This document shows positions 23,358 to 34,520 of a stretch of 64,000 bases of DNA, in pieces. A model generated the notes under the pieces. The model saw only the letters and a list, made by a program, of their open reading frames with translations. It did no database searches and was not told where the DNA came from. A program made the translations under genes and the position numbers. The stretch lies in the NCBI GenBank assembly GCA_947579605.1, contig OX388317.1, positions 13,783,384-13,847,383 of the forward strand, read 5' to 3'. The stretch's first letter is position 1; every line of letters begins with the position of its first letter. The stretch comes from Athripsodes cinereus. Taxonomy: Eukaryota; Arthropoda; Insecta; Trichoptera; Leptoceridae.

Positions 23358-23497
23358 ACAAAGCGAAGTAGGTACCTATGTTTTTTAGTCTTCCAAAGAA
23401 GTGTCTGTTTTTATGAAATTGGATGATTTTTAATATTATTTTTAGAGCTAGCCTATAAAAAAGTTGCATTTAGTAGTATACGTCACAAACAAAATAC

Positions 23498-23613
23498 CAA
23501 CACAACTGACATCAACAGTATATGTAAGAATCTAACAGTATATGTCACTGAAACCAGATACCAACACAACTGACATCAACAGTATATGTAAGAATCTAAT
23601 AGTATATGTCATT
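23498..23613. repeat. Tandem 64-bp duplication in the subterminal region
   Basis: The unit CCAACACAACTGACATCAAC...GTATATGTAAGAATCTAA occurs twice in direct orientation with few differences. Each unit contains two AGTATATGT words, raising the number of putative transposase-binding repeats of the 20131-23840 element. Confidence 0.75.
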
Positions 23614-23840
23614 TTTATATCAGAATCTATGAGTACAAGTCAATTTAATCTTTTATTCAAGTTATTTTTAATCTTTTGTATACACAGTAACAAAATAATA
23701 CACATTTTACATTGAAATTGTAAATTTCACGTCTTTATATCAATATTTGACTTCAGAAGCTTATTTTAAAAACTTTAAAATGCTCTCCTGTAAAATGTTG
23801 AAATTTGACTTATACTGTTAATGCCATGCACGAGAGAATT

Positions 23841-24720
23841 TGTATTGTGTTTTCTAAATACTATGGAGTTTATCATACAGCAGAAGATGTGTTAATTATA
23901 TTGGATATTTTTAAAATTAACATTTTGTTTTATGTGCAACTACACTGCGTGGATTGCAAGACCAATATTTTGGATATATTAATTGAATTTTTACACCAAG
24001 AAAAATCATTGGGTACAATAAGTTAAAACTTAGAAAAGAAAAATCACAGTAAGTACTTCTAGTAGGTACCATCAAAAGGACATGAGAAGTGAAAATTTCA
24101 AATAGAAATCAAATCTGAAAGAAGAGATACACAAACTTTTGTCTCGTTTTAGACGTTTAAACGGAAAAAGTATTGTCTACTATTGGTAAATAATACTATT
24201 TGAGACTAAAATTTAGTTTTGTTGTTTGCGTTACTATCTGCTAGGCAATTGTTTTGAAATTTCCAAGTAGGTATAAACTTTTGATATTAAATGAATATTC
24301 TGAGTTTACAAACATAAATCAATTCAATGAATCGAATCAACATCTTGAATGAAAAAGCTCAATTCATATTAAATTTGTTGTGAAATTCATGAAATGGAGG
24401 TATGAATGCATCTAACTTGCTGAAAAATCAACATTTTACGAAAAAAGTAGACCAATAACTATGGAAATGGATTATTAATGTCGCTATCGTCATCAAAGAT
24501 CATAAAGATTAAGTGAACAGAATGTCAGTTAAAATCAATAAACACATTACAAAAATATGGGTATAATGTAAATAATGTTGTAAAATAATAAAAGTGTGTG
24601 TTTTCTTGTTATTATTTAGGTTTAGCTGGTAGATATTTAAAGATCGACAGAATATTTAATAATAATACAATCTTTCCTCATAAAGTAGGTATGTTCATAA
24701 CTTACATTATTCACTAGAGA
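23841..24720. other. AT-rich flank, nothing recognised
   Basis: The plus frame that starts inside the right terminal repeat (23805-24026) is motif-free and is treated as chance. Confidence 0.5.
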
Positions 24721-24851
24721 CTATGTAGATTGTTTCGCCACTCCCATGCTCTGTCCCACGACAATGATGAGGACGATGAAGACCACGAGCAACACCAGGA
24801 TGCAACAGATGGCTACAGCCACCATGTCTGTATGGGAGCCCACTGCGGCTC
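24721..24851 (-). CDS. Candidate terminal coding exon: transmembrane segment and short tail
   Basis: On the minus strand an AG acceptor (GTTAATTTTGGTGTTGTGAG) precedes a GC-rich open stretch that ends in TAG at 24721-24723. It enters in phase 1 and reads GAAVGSHTD, then a run of about 23 hydrophobic residues starting MVAVAICCILVLL and ending IVVG, then QSMGVAKQST. This looks like the C-terminal membrane anchor and very short cytoplasmic tail of a type I membrane protein. The GC content contrasts sharply with the flanks, as for the CUB exon. It lies upstream of the CUB exons on the same strand, so it would belong to a different gene or be an alternative last exon. No family was recognised, and the acceptor has a weak pyrimidine tract. 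Confidence 0.5.
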
Positions 24852-26202
24852 CTCACAACACCAAAATTAACAAACTAGTACTACCAATCACTAACTACGA
24901 TGAAAACTTAATCAATTAATTCACCACTCGGATCTTAATTATCTTCTCAGGAAATGTTATATGAGATATAAAGACGTACTGCACTATTGTGATATGTATA
25001 ATTTAAGTACTCTATATCCTAATAAGATATTTATTGATGTGTTCCTTCAAAACTGCTTATTATAAATGGAGCCATTTCACAAAATATGGTAGGTATAAAT
25101 CTTGAGCAGAATTGTATGAAACCACGATATTTGAGCAGGTTATATAATAAGTCAATGAATTTTTTGTACTTTTTATTATTGCTGTGTGTAAAACTGATTG
25201 TATCAACAATTTGAACTAGTTTAAAAAGATTTACAAATACAATAATTTATTTTATATGTAGTGGTGTAATAATCTCATCTCTTGTTTAAAATTATATGTT
25301 AAGATCAAGTATTATTTATAATAAATACTTGATTTTGTTATTTACCCACTAATATAATTATAATTATTTTTTAGGTATTTAAATATCGATATTACTTTTG
25401 GCACTTTATTTATCTCAATATGTTTTAGTTATCACTTATAATTTCTGTAAACCTTATACAAGTTACACAATTATATAACTTACACAAATTAAATTATATA
25501 TTTTTCAATAAAATAGCACAATACTTGTTAAATTTAAACACTTCTTACAGTAAATTACCTTTAAATAATAAATCACAATATAGTAAAATAAATTAAATAG
25601 TTGTGTGCGGAATGTATTTACATTTTGGTAAGAACTATAATGCGATGATCACGAAAGTATATGGAGTACCTATACAAGTAAACCATACAACTGAAAGTTT
25701 ATTCAAGTTTTGAAACGACCTAATATATTCGAATTTTATTTGAAGTTATTATGTAAAATGTTATTATGTTAGTTTAATAATATGTCAAATAATAAAACTG
25801 TCAAGAAAAGACGAACACTTTTATGTAAATATTCAATAAAATATGATATCAATCAATCAATCACTGCTTCTAACATTCCACTATCCACTAGTGTCAATTC
25901 ATACGGACTTAACGTAAGAAGGTGATATTATTCTTTACTTTTTACAACTAAATTCCATAAATGATATTGCTATTAGTAAAAAAAATGTAAAAATTATTTC
26001 TATTCAAAACAATCGAAGGTAAAAAAAGGGACATGAAAATTGTTTATTAAAATTATGAATTCGGAATTATGTAACTGAAAATTATTCAGTATATTAATAA
26101 AAAATATTATAATTTATTGTTGATTGGATAGGTTTATATTAACAAGATTTGAGTAGGTACTAAATAAAAGTGTTGGTCAATGAGAAAGATATACCCATAT
26201 TT
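24852..26202. other. AT-rich, presumed intron upstream of the membrane exon
   Basis: No further exon or repeat was recognised. Confidence 0.45.
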
Positions 26203-26466
26203 TTTTTGGTCCGTGGAGTTTTCGGTAAAGAAAATGCCTTTCACTCTTTTCCGCAAGTTCGTAATTTTTCGAGTATCCTGTTGAAAGCAGATGAAAGTAA
26301 AACCTCAAGTATAAAACAATTAACATCTACAATTCAGCAATGATGCATGCCACCCACCCTGAGTGTCTATTTTTTATTTGGTCTAAAAAGGTCAATCTGC
26401 ATATTTAATACATACAGTTGGTCAGCTACCTACCCTAATTGTGGGATATGCCTTGATGGTATAATT
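26203..26466 (+). mobile_element. (TAG)n-tailed short retroposon, copy B, degenerate
   Basis: In order it keeps GTCCGTGGAGTTTTCGGTAA, CTTTTCCGCAAGTT..CGAGTATCCTGTTGAAAGCAG, TGCCACCCACCCTGAGTGTC and TTGTGGGATATGCCTTGATGG. This is close to full length compared with the copy at 46.7 kb, but many positions are changed. Confidence 0.75.
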
Positions 26467-28240
26467 GTACAGTGTTAGATCGAGTCAACGGTGGAATGCA
26501 GCAAAATAGATTTATTGATGGTTTTATGGATCGAGGTTTTGTATATGAGGGAATCAAAATATTATGAGAAACGCCTGCAAGTATTTTGTTGTGCTTTATT
26601 TGGAATACATATTTTCCATGAAGTGTGGTTAATTATTCTTCAATAGAATTAATATTATATTTGTTATTTTCTAAATTACTTTATCAGACATTTTATTTTG
26701 TGTAAATAAAAAATAATACAAAATATCTGTTCGTCGAAATAATTGCGTTATCTACAATCAACTTTGTGGTGAGGTAATAAATAATACTGTACCTCTTGGA
26801 GATGAATGATACTCAAGAGCAGTAAAGCAAAATCATGTTTCTAATTCCCGAGATAGAATTGTAACAAACTTATCGTAAATCCTCACACCACATCTCATTT
26901 ATAACGTAGGTAATGAATATGTTAAAGCTTCAGAGAATTCAAAGGGAAGAATTTGAAAGCAAAGTATTGAAAAATTTAATACTCACAAAGGCATCACCTA
27001 CCTATACGAATAACTTTTATTTTGGAATAAATTTGTCATTCATTTTAGTACAATAGATTCACGCATGGATAAACTTCATTCCATTTTCAATAAATCCTTC
27101 ACGAAGGTAATTATAGAATTGGTATCTACTATTAATTAAAGGGAGAGATTCTGTGAATCGGACAAAATAAACATTTGTGCGGAGGTATTGAAGTGTAAAT
27201 ATTATATAACAATGTGCAATACATGATTTTAGAGGGATAAAATATCAATTATCATTTGATAATACTCGAATGAATACGATATCTAATCATAAAAGTATAA
27301 TATCTTTTGTCTCATCTTCTAAGAAAGTGCATAAAATATTTTATGATAATAATAATATTAAAGCTATCCAACAATATAGTCAGTTAGTCTTTTGACTACA
27401 TAATACATAGATCATGACATGACATACTCTGGTATAGAGAAAATATAGGCATTAACATTTTACATTACAATAAAATGTGTTGTGTACGGAATTTTCACGA
27501 TGTGTATAGAACAAAATAATTTATTCTTAACCGTAAAAGAAATTGACTCCCACAAATTTAGATTAATCTCGACACTTTTATTGTCAAACGAAAAAATATT
27601 TTCTAAAATATCTTCTATTTTTGTTAAAAGGAGAAAATCTTTGTTTCGGCAGACAAAATTTATGTCTTAATAAAAATAGCTTTACATAATTCTTTTTACA
27701 ATATAAGACTGGTGAAATTAATAAAAAGATTCACAAAAGACTCGTAACGAAATTGCTCGCCATTTTATAGCGAAACACTCAAATGCCCACGGTTTTCCCA
27801 AATACTGAAACATAAAGACTAATCCTCGCACGGCGTTTGTTCATATTTGACGTAATATAAATGATGATAATTAATAATATAATAATAAAGAAGAATTAGA
27901 TCTACATCATCATCACCACTCACCAGTCCTCTTGCGTCTGTTGTTAAACATAAACCTCCCTATAACATTTACACAGCTTACAGCGAATGATCGGTGGTAA
28001 TTGGATATAGTCTTCCCAGAACAGAAAATTACAGCTTACCTACAAGTTAATTAAACTTCACATCAAGGTAGTTTTCCCGTTATATTAAGATATTAAATCT
28101 TATTCGATGCAAAATGAATAAAATTATGAATTATAGTGGATATGAAACATCGGGACTCACTGACATTAATGAGCTGTGGTTAGTTTGGAAATAGACCGGA
28201 CGGGCAATACACAGCTCGTGTGAAAAATTAATGCGCTACA
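26467..28240. other. AT-rich, no gene recognised
   Basis: A 62-codon plus frame at 27482-27670 has no recognisable motif. At about 27920-27950 the minus strand has an AACAACAG acceptor and a GTGAGTGG donor only 14 nt apart, too weak to call an exon. Confidence 0.45.
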
Positions 28241-28248
28241 ATAAACAT

Positions 28249-30955
28249 TAGGGTGGAACACTTTTGTATGAAAAAAAATTTTTTTTTGAATATCGAATTG
28301 GAATACCAGGCAAAAGTTGCCTTATGTAATTGTAAATAACACCCACTAATTTGGAAGTTCTAGCTCAACAGCAAGAGGTCCCGCCATAGACTTGAAATTT
28401 CAATTTTTAAGTTTTTACAGACGCTTTGTTAAGTACACCCTATTAACAAAATATTAACTAAATATAATATGCTATGCATTTATATGATAAGATAAAAGTA
28501 TATTTTAGTTAATAGAATCATTTATTTTAAAAATATACACAGTTTCAGAAAGTTGTGTCGGTATGAATAACGTCATTTTTCATAACAAAAATCCTTTTTC
28601 GTCTCAAACTTTGGCATGAGATTTCGAGACGCTACATTAGATTTTACAAAACCCTATCTTCTTGTCTTATCGCATACACGTAGAGCTGCTTCTATCACAT
28701 CTTTTACTGATCTTTTCACAGCCTGGGTGTGGTAAGGCAGTCTCATTAACTCCAAAACCGATTCTCCTCCATTTTCAATAAGATGTTGTAACTGCTTATC
28801 GGAAATATTCATCAGTATTGAGGTTTCGTATTTTTGCCAGTTTATCAAGTCTATGTAAGAACTTGCATTTAAGTCCACTTTTGGCACCTCAAACATGCAC
28901 GAAACAGATTTTTTTTTTCACTTGACGAGCTTTTAAAATGCGTCTGGCAGCTAGTTCTCTAATGTGCTTACGCGCATCTGTTATCGTACTCAACAACAAG
29001 TTTTCTAGATGAGCAAAGTAACTGTTCCGAAATAAAACAGGGTCCACAATCGCTAACAATTCGATCGACAAATAACTAGTGCTGTTAATGAGCTTCCATA
29101 AATGTTTTGAACCATCTTTAATGCTATACCAATTTGACCTGCAAATGATTTAGATCTTGCTATAGGGCTATCCAAATAGGAAAACAAAGCGTCAATAGCA
29201 ACTCATTGGCGTATAAGAGACAAATTATCCAATGCAATGGTTGAGATAGTCTATTTTACAAAAAAAAAACAATCACGCCTCCCACATTCCCTGTATTTGT
29301 GGTTGTTCCATTACATCCAACAGTCATTATACTCTCTGATGATATATTTTCAGTCGTCAAAAAGCCGTGGATAGCTCTTTCAATATTTCTCGCACTGCCC
29401 GATGTTGGAAACACATACCCAACATAAACAGAACCTGGTTCTTTAAAAATTGAAACATGTTCCTCTTATACAATCACTTTAAATCTCTTCGATCTTTTTA
29501 AAACAGTTTTAGCCGTCTGGATTTTCCTTCCATCAAAATATAAGGCAGGAATTTCTGTTACTCTTTCTTCTGTTAAAATTTGCTCGCAAACTTTCTGTCT
29601 TATTCTTCTGAGTTTCATCCTGCCCACGACGTTAGTCGACTGCACCTCAGAGTCAGCATCAGAAGCAGAATATAGAACATTTATGATACGATAACCGCCG
29701 CAGCTCGGTCTGATACTCTATCGCTATCGATGTCTATTGCATACAATCGTCAAACTATGAAGACTGGCATCCGTGAGTTTTATAGGCTTTGATCCACTTT
29801 TTTCGCGGTGTCAAGACCATCTGCGGCCGACGAACAAGAAGGAAGGTCAACATTAGAAATTACTTCAGATCTATTTAGCCTATATAAAGAAAAGGAAATT
29901 TCTTTAATTCTTGTATTTGAATTATGCCTGATTTCTTGTTTAAGAGCACGTAATCTTCTTTTCTGCAATTTTTTACTCTAGATAAGATCCGTTCTTCCTA
30001 AAACCATTTTTCTGTTAGTGCGTTGGTCTTCTAAAAATATTTGTTCCTCTTTTGGCACTTTATTTTCTCTCAAACAAGTACAGTTTACAAATTCTTTACA
30101 TTTACATGCAGCTATGTCAAAAAGCTTTCTACTTTGTACTCTGAATTTTCTTTAGTTTCTTCAAAGACTTTTTCAAATTTCAAACAAAATCAAACAAATC
30201 AAATCAAAACATTTTGAGTGATATTTTTTAAGTTACTGTAAAACTCGTTTGTGTGAAACAATTGAAATAGAAGATTTTATTCATACGTAATTCTTCAATT
30301 TTTGTTTCAACTGTTTCGGCACTTTTCCAAAAATGTAGGTTATTTTGTTGTGTTGTTCTTTATTTTTAAGTCTTGTCGAACCCATTCAGAGAATTTCATC
30401 ACATTCTCATACGTAAGTAGTATATTCTCCTCGAACTCTGCACTTTCACCAAATATCGTATATTTTAACTTTTGTCTTGTAGAAGTCATATTTATACACT
30501 TAAAAAACGAAGGTACATCAACTAGTACCTACTGGTGAAAATAATTGACGGGCTACCTTCCACCTTGAGACAATATTATCGACACTAGTTGAAACGAAAC
30601 ACTGCAAATTCGTAGATCGAAGCGTGCTGCCCCCGCTTTGTCCCGCACATTGCTCAACTGTCCCAGTACCAAAGTATATTAAAATTATGAAATATTTGAT
30701 TGCAACTGCTAGTAAACTATATTTGAATATGTTTTTGAATAAAATAAACCTATTTTAATACGTTCTGTATTGTTTTGTAGGCCGCGCAAATAGCCCCTAA
30801 ATTGTCCTTTTTGTAAATATTCGATGTCTTGTCGGGGGCTCTTACCGTTGTCTGATAATTTTTATATTTTTAATGCAGGCAATTGATGGCAAAAGGCAAC
30901 TAAATACAACTATTCCAAATCAAAATTCGAGAAAAAAAAATTTCGTTCCACCCTA
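28249..30955 (-). mobile_element. 2.7-kb DNA transposon with TAGGGTGGAAC ends and 8-bp target duplication
   Basis: Both ends start TAGGGTGGAAC as inverted copies, followed by an A/T-run and a shared TTGGAATA about 45 bp in. ATAAACAT lies directly outside each end (28241-28248 and 30956-30963), an exact 8-bp target-site duplication. The only gene is a decayed minus-strand frame (28654-30489) of a DDE-like protein. An 8-bp duplication and a TAGGG start are compatible with the hAT or P superfamilies, yet the protein motifs are not those of the hAT transposases I know. The element is too damaged to be autonomous. Confidence 0.9.
28654..30489 (-). pseudogene. Decayed transposase-like gene, unclassified DDE-type candidate
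   Basis: Read on the minus strand over several stops and frameshifts. It starts MTSTRQKLKYTIFGESAEF (ATG at 30489). Next come a region with FWKSAETVETKIEELR, then KLFDIAACKCKEFVNCTC, a CxC-x(5)-CxC zinc-type cluster, and KVPKEEQIFLEDQRTNRKM. The block DSDRVSDRAAAVI follows, then LYFDGRK (Asp codon 29532-29534), KEPGSVYVGYVFPTSG, VGCNGTTTNTGNVGG (Asn codon 29310-29312), LHWIICLLYANELLL (Glu codon 29202-29204), and DGSKHLWKLI...IVDPVLFRN-YFAHLENLLL. The end is INWQKYETS...RLPYHTQAVKRSV...RVCDKTRR. The three acidic sites fit a DDE/RNase H-fold core with the middle Asp changed to Asn here. From memory, similar uncharacterised proteins are common in arthropods. About 100 residues after ANEL seem deleted. 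Confidence 0.8.
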
Positions 30956-30963
30956 ATAAACAT

Positions 30964-31079
30964 ACTCTGTTATGTAAACACTTACACAAGTAATGCTACC
31001 TAGGAAGTACTGAAATTTAAGTACTGGAATGACATTTCAATCGGAGTGAATTAATCTTAGAACTAAAATTGTTTTATTT
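30964..31079. other. Right flank of the 28.2-kb transposon
   Basis: AT-rich sequence without features, starting after the 8-bp duplication. Confidence 0.4.
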
Positions 31080-31210
31080 CTTTATTTATTTATTCATTCT
31101 TTATTGTACATTGATTACAAACAATTACTAAAAGGTAAACATACAAGTCAAAGACAAATCAATATACAGAGGGTGAGTTTATCGCAAAGGCGCGATATCT
31201 TCCAACTATC
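31080..31210 (-). mobile_element. Retroposon 3' tail, AATAAATA family (copy 3)
   Basis: On the minus strand it runs GTTGGAAGATATCGCGCCTTTGCGATAAACTCACCCTCTGTATATT and ends AATGAATAAATAAATAAAG, written here in pieces: TTGGAAGATATCGCGCC, TTTGCGATAAACTC, CCTCTGTATATTGAT. It is the best preserved of the four copies. Confidence 0.75.
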
Positions 31211-32027
31211 TCAAATTTTTGAAGAAATCTTTATTACTAATTTAATTAAGTATTTACTAAATTACAGCTGATAAAGCAATGTTGTAGTGTGTAAGACACT
31301 TATCATAATAATATTATTAATTAATTATTTATAACTACCAATATATAATACTTACACAGTCCTAATTTACAGTGAATACCTATATATAAAATGTACAATA
31401 GATGTAGCGATATAATAAATTGAACGTAAAAACTCTGAAGCCAAACATGAAAATATATTTAGTATAAGGAATAGTACGAGTAGACTCGTAGGTATGTATT
31501 AAAAGTTCTGAATAAGAAGAAGTGAGCATAGAATGAATGAATTTGAAGAGAGATTACTTCGGTTGTCGAGAGATCTGAGATGGTAAGATGAGGTAATCTC
31601 CTTTTATTGAGGAATATCTCAACATTTTCATTCGACGCTTTTGTGAATTCTGAAAGCTTCGAACTTTTCAAGCCATAATAAATAAATCACCAAATGAAAT
31701 AATTTTCTCCGTAAAAATATAATAATATATAATATTCTGTTTAGTCATTATGACATTACGAAAGAGCTTCACGGTCTTATTTTATTACCTGTACGTCATT
31801 ATAGTAGGTACCTACTGCAAGATTAGATAGAGTAAAGGCTATTATGTTTCATCTCTGATATAATATTGTATAGACTAGGTACTATACTAGGTATATTCAA
31901 ACACTAAATGATCTTCAAACTTGAATGATCTTGCAACTATTCCATTTTTTAATTTGTTTCAAAGTTGTAATGTTAACTAATGCGAAGTATTCAATCGAGA
32001 CTTTGAGTGAAAATATTTATTATTGTT
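31211..32027. other. AT-rich, nothing recognised
   Basis: A 70-codon minus frame (31459-31671) has no motif and no GC contrast and is treated as chance. Confidence 0.45.
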
Positions 32028-32125
32028 AAAGTTGCTCGTAGGATTATTTTAGGTATTGATGGTACTTGGTTTACTCTCCCAGCCATACATCAAAGAAGAA
32101 ATAATAAACAACATACCAACTTGCT
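32028..32125 (+). pseudogene. Possible LINE C-terminal fragment
   Basis: A short open stretch reads KVARRIILGIDGTWFTLPAI then HQRRNNKQHTNLL and stops. It resembles the K-R-A-A-R-I-I-L-G ... LP-x-x-x-R-R motif near the end of many insect LINE ORF2 proteins. It is short and isolated, so this is only a suggestion. Confidence 0.4.
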
Positions 32126-33343
32126 GTAACTATTTGAATGGTAGAAAATGTGCCATATAACCTGATTATGTTTTTATCACAGTCATACATTAATAAACAA
32201 CGTCTGTAATGAAAATTGCTACATGCAGGTACTTTCATAGAAATACAGTAACATTATACTTGAAATATAGATGTGAAAGTATTCGTTAGAAGATATAAAT
32301 ATACATTCTCGTGTAGGAGTATGTTTCAAATAGGTATACCGACACCGCAAACAATGTTTATGATTTCACGAATACGAATAGATGATTGATCTATTCAAGA
32401 ATACGGCGAGAGAGATGCAGTTTTTTTATGATGGAAATTAGAAGAGACAGATTAGATAGATTAATGCAAATCTAATCTTAAAAGAAGTTGTTTTTTACAT
32501 ACTTCGGAGGTGTTAAAGTAAGCTAAAAATATAATGTCTACGTAATATCAATCTGTTTGGAAAAAATATTTTTAAACATTTTCGAAATATTAAAAAAACT
32601 TGTAATGTCAATGACAAAATGAAAAAAAAATCGTAATTTAGTAGATATGGATTTTTTGCAGTTAAAAAAATAATCTTTTCGAGTTAAAATTTTGAAATAA
32701 TAACTGTCGATATGTCTGAATATATTTTAAGGGCCATTAATATTTCAACCACATCGGCACTTTTCTTAATAAGTATCATTTAATAGAAAATAGAGTAACC
32801 TATATCCGTGATAAGGATCCCATTTAAAATGGATAGAAATACATATTACCTACTATTCAGTAAATCTTCTCTAATGATAAAAAGAATGAGCAGAGAGGAA
32901 ATTGTGGATAATACATTACCCGTAGACATTCCTAAAATAACACATTATATCTATCTATAAATAGATTGTTATATTACAGCTAGGTATTTATCAAATTGGA
33001 ATACCCAAAGGGAAATATATAATTCTGAAATCTTGATAGGAATGAACGGGTATAACTACTCGGAATTCGAATTTAATCTTAATATGGATGAGTTTTAACA
33101 AATAAGTATACCTACATACAACAATATTGACTTATACGTAGGGTTAAATTAAACGGTAAACATGTGTAAATAATATGAATAATAACTGAATCACATAGGC
33201 CTGGTAATTACTTGTAAAATGATTCATCATGATAATAATCGTAGTTTTCAAACTACGTAAACGGAACCATTAACAGTGATTAATCAATCATGAAAAGTGA
33301 CATTAATAACTTTATATCGATTGACTTTGAAATGGTAATAGAA
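32126..33343. other. AT-rich, nothing recognised
   Basis: All frames are closed by stops and no repeat was recognised. Confidence 0.45.
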
Positions 33344-33462
33344 GGAGCCAGCAGACTAACCGCATGTAATAAGAATACAAATTGTCCTCTCCGTGCCAAT
33401 ATAAAGAATAAAACACCAAGGATGGGTAATATGCCTCATAGCTGAAATGTCAATATCAATTG
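33344..33462 (-). mobile_element. (TAG)n-tailed short retroposon, copy C, partial
   Basis: GCCAGCAGACTAACCGCATG, TTGTCCTCTCCGTGCCAATA and AAGGATGGGTAATATGCCTC match, on the plus strand, the complement of the family middle. Both ends are missing. Confidence 0.65.
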
Positions 33463-33499
33463 ATTGTTAAACTTCCAGCAGCACGTAATGTGTGTCACT

Positions 33500-33670
33500 T
33501 TTTTTTTAATACTTTATTCAATCAATAATAATAATAACAAACATGAAAAGCTGAGACAATATGGCTACAGTTAAGTTGCAGCAGCCTCACTAGGTTGCCC
33601 TGTATCGAGTTACTTATGAAGTTGCAAAGTATAGCTCAGGAAAAGTTTTTACCAATTGTCATAATAAGGT
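33500..33670 (-). mobile_element. Retroposed 3' end with polyadenylation signal and A tail
   Basis: On the minus strand the segment ends AATAAAGTATT followed by nine A, after a (TTA)n-like stretch. This is what a 5'-truncated LINE or a processed transcript would leave. The body (GGGCAACCTAGTGAGGCTGC) was not matched to a family. Confidence 0.45.
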
Positions 33671-33707
33671 CGAAAATATTGTTACTGGAATTTCCAAGTA
33701 CAAAATC

Positions 33708-34345
33708 TATGTTTAGAATATTTACTAATTTTTTTATTGTTTAACCGGATTTGGGTGCAGATGACAAAACCAATCAGAAGCCTCGATTGGAGAACCATGT
33801 CTACACGATGCAACATTGTGTAGAATCTAATTTAAGAGAAAGGTGTCCCAACGCTTACGAATTGGCTCAAGGCTGGCTTAAGTGATCACTTTCGGTGTCC
33901 AACCGAGGTTTCTGATTGGTTTTGTCATCTGCACCCAATCCGGTTAAACAATAAAAAAATTAGTGAATATTCTAAACATTTGTTGCTGACTGGTCGAACT
34001 AGCAGCCGATAAAGTATTGAACTTAATTGTTCCGGCGCCATTTAGACGGGAGATCGCGATCTATTTGAGATCTGAAAAATGAGATCCCAAAAAGATGGTT
34101 GCTTCTAAGGTTTGCATATAGCTTCTCTCGATTGGTGGACCTTACATCGTGACAGTGAGGATGGTGGAATTGGTGAACGTTGTCCATGTACACCGAAAGT
34201 GATCACTTAAGCCAGCCTTGAGCCAATTCGTAAGCGTTGGGACACCTTTCTCACTTCTTCCGATTAGATTCTGTACAATGTTGCATTGTGTAGACATGGT
34301 TCTCCAATCGAGGTTTCTGATTAGAAAATCTATTTTAAAAGCTAA
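33708..34345. mobile_element. Nested foldback elements
   Basis: Arm A (33708-33785) is inverted at 33905-33981 (ACCGGATTTGGGTGCAGATG and complement, nearly perfect over about 75 bp). The segment between them, B (about 33786-33898), is inverted again at about 34187-34320 (AAGGCTGGCTTAAGTGATCA and complement). The pattern A-B-A'-spacer-B' suggests one foldback element that was partly duplicated or hit by a second copy. The GGCTGGCTTAAG word also occurs at 53.1 and 57.8 kb. The minus frame at 34142-34348 lies inside it and is not a gene. Confidence 0.65.
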
Positions 34346-34520
34346 CATCGGATGATTGATGTCGGTAAATGGATGAGGATTGTAATTACGGGAGACAAGG
34401 AGAAGCTTGGAAAGGAAGTGAAAGAGGGAGCAAGATAAATTGGATTTTATAAATGAATAATGAAGTCAAAATAATATTTATAACTCTTAAAATTTTTATT
34501 TATATTTTTTTTAGAAAAAT

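Larger units (their letters stand above)
20131..23840. mobile_element. 3.7-kb DNA element with perfect 37-bp terminal inverted repeats
   Basis: Left end 20131-20167 and right end 23804-23840 are exact inverted copies (AATTCTCTCGTGCATGGC inward to AGTATAAGTCAAA). If the self-complementary AATT is the target site, the true ends start at CTCTCG. Subterminal copies of CAACAGTATA(A/T)GTCA and variants lie within about 400 bp of each end, in both orientations. No transposase was found. The interior is a decayed LINE (20561-23100) and a SINE copy (23186-23357). The transposase superfamily is not determined. Confidence 0.8.

Noticed and set aside
27920..27950. 14-nt microexon between an AACAACAG acceptor and a GTGAGTGG donor on the minus strand
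   Set aside because: It is too short, lacks a pyrimidine tract and would shift the frame; no evidence beyond two common dinucleotide contexts.
30302..30538. 78-codon plus-strand frame
   Set aside because: It is antisense to the N-terminus of the DDE-like gene, which shows the real motifs on the minus strand.
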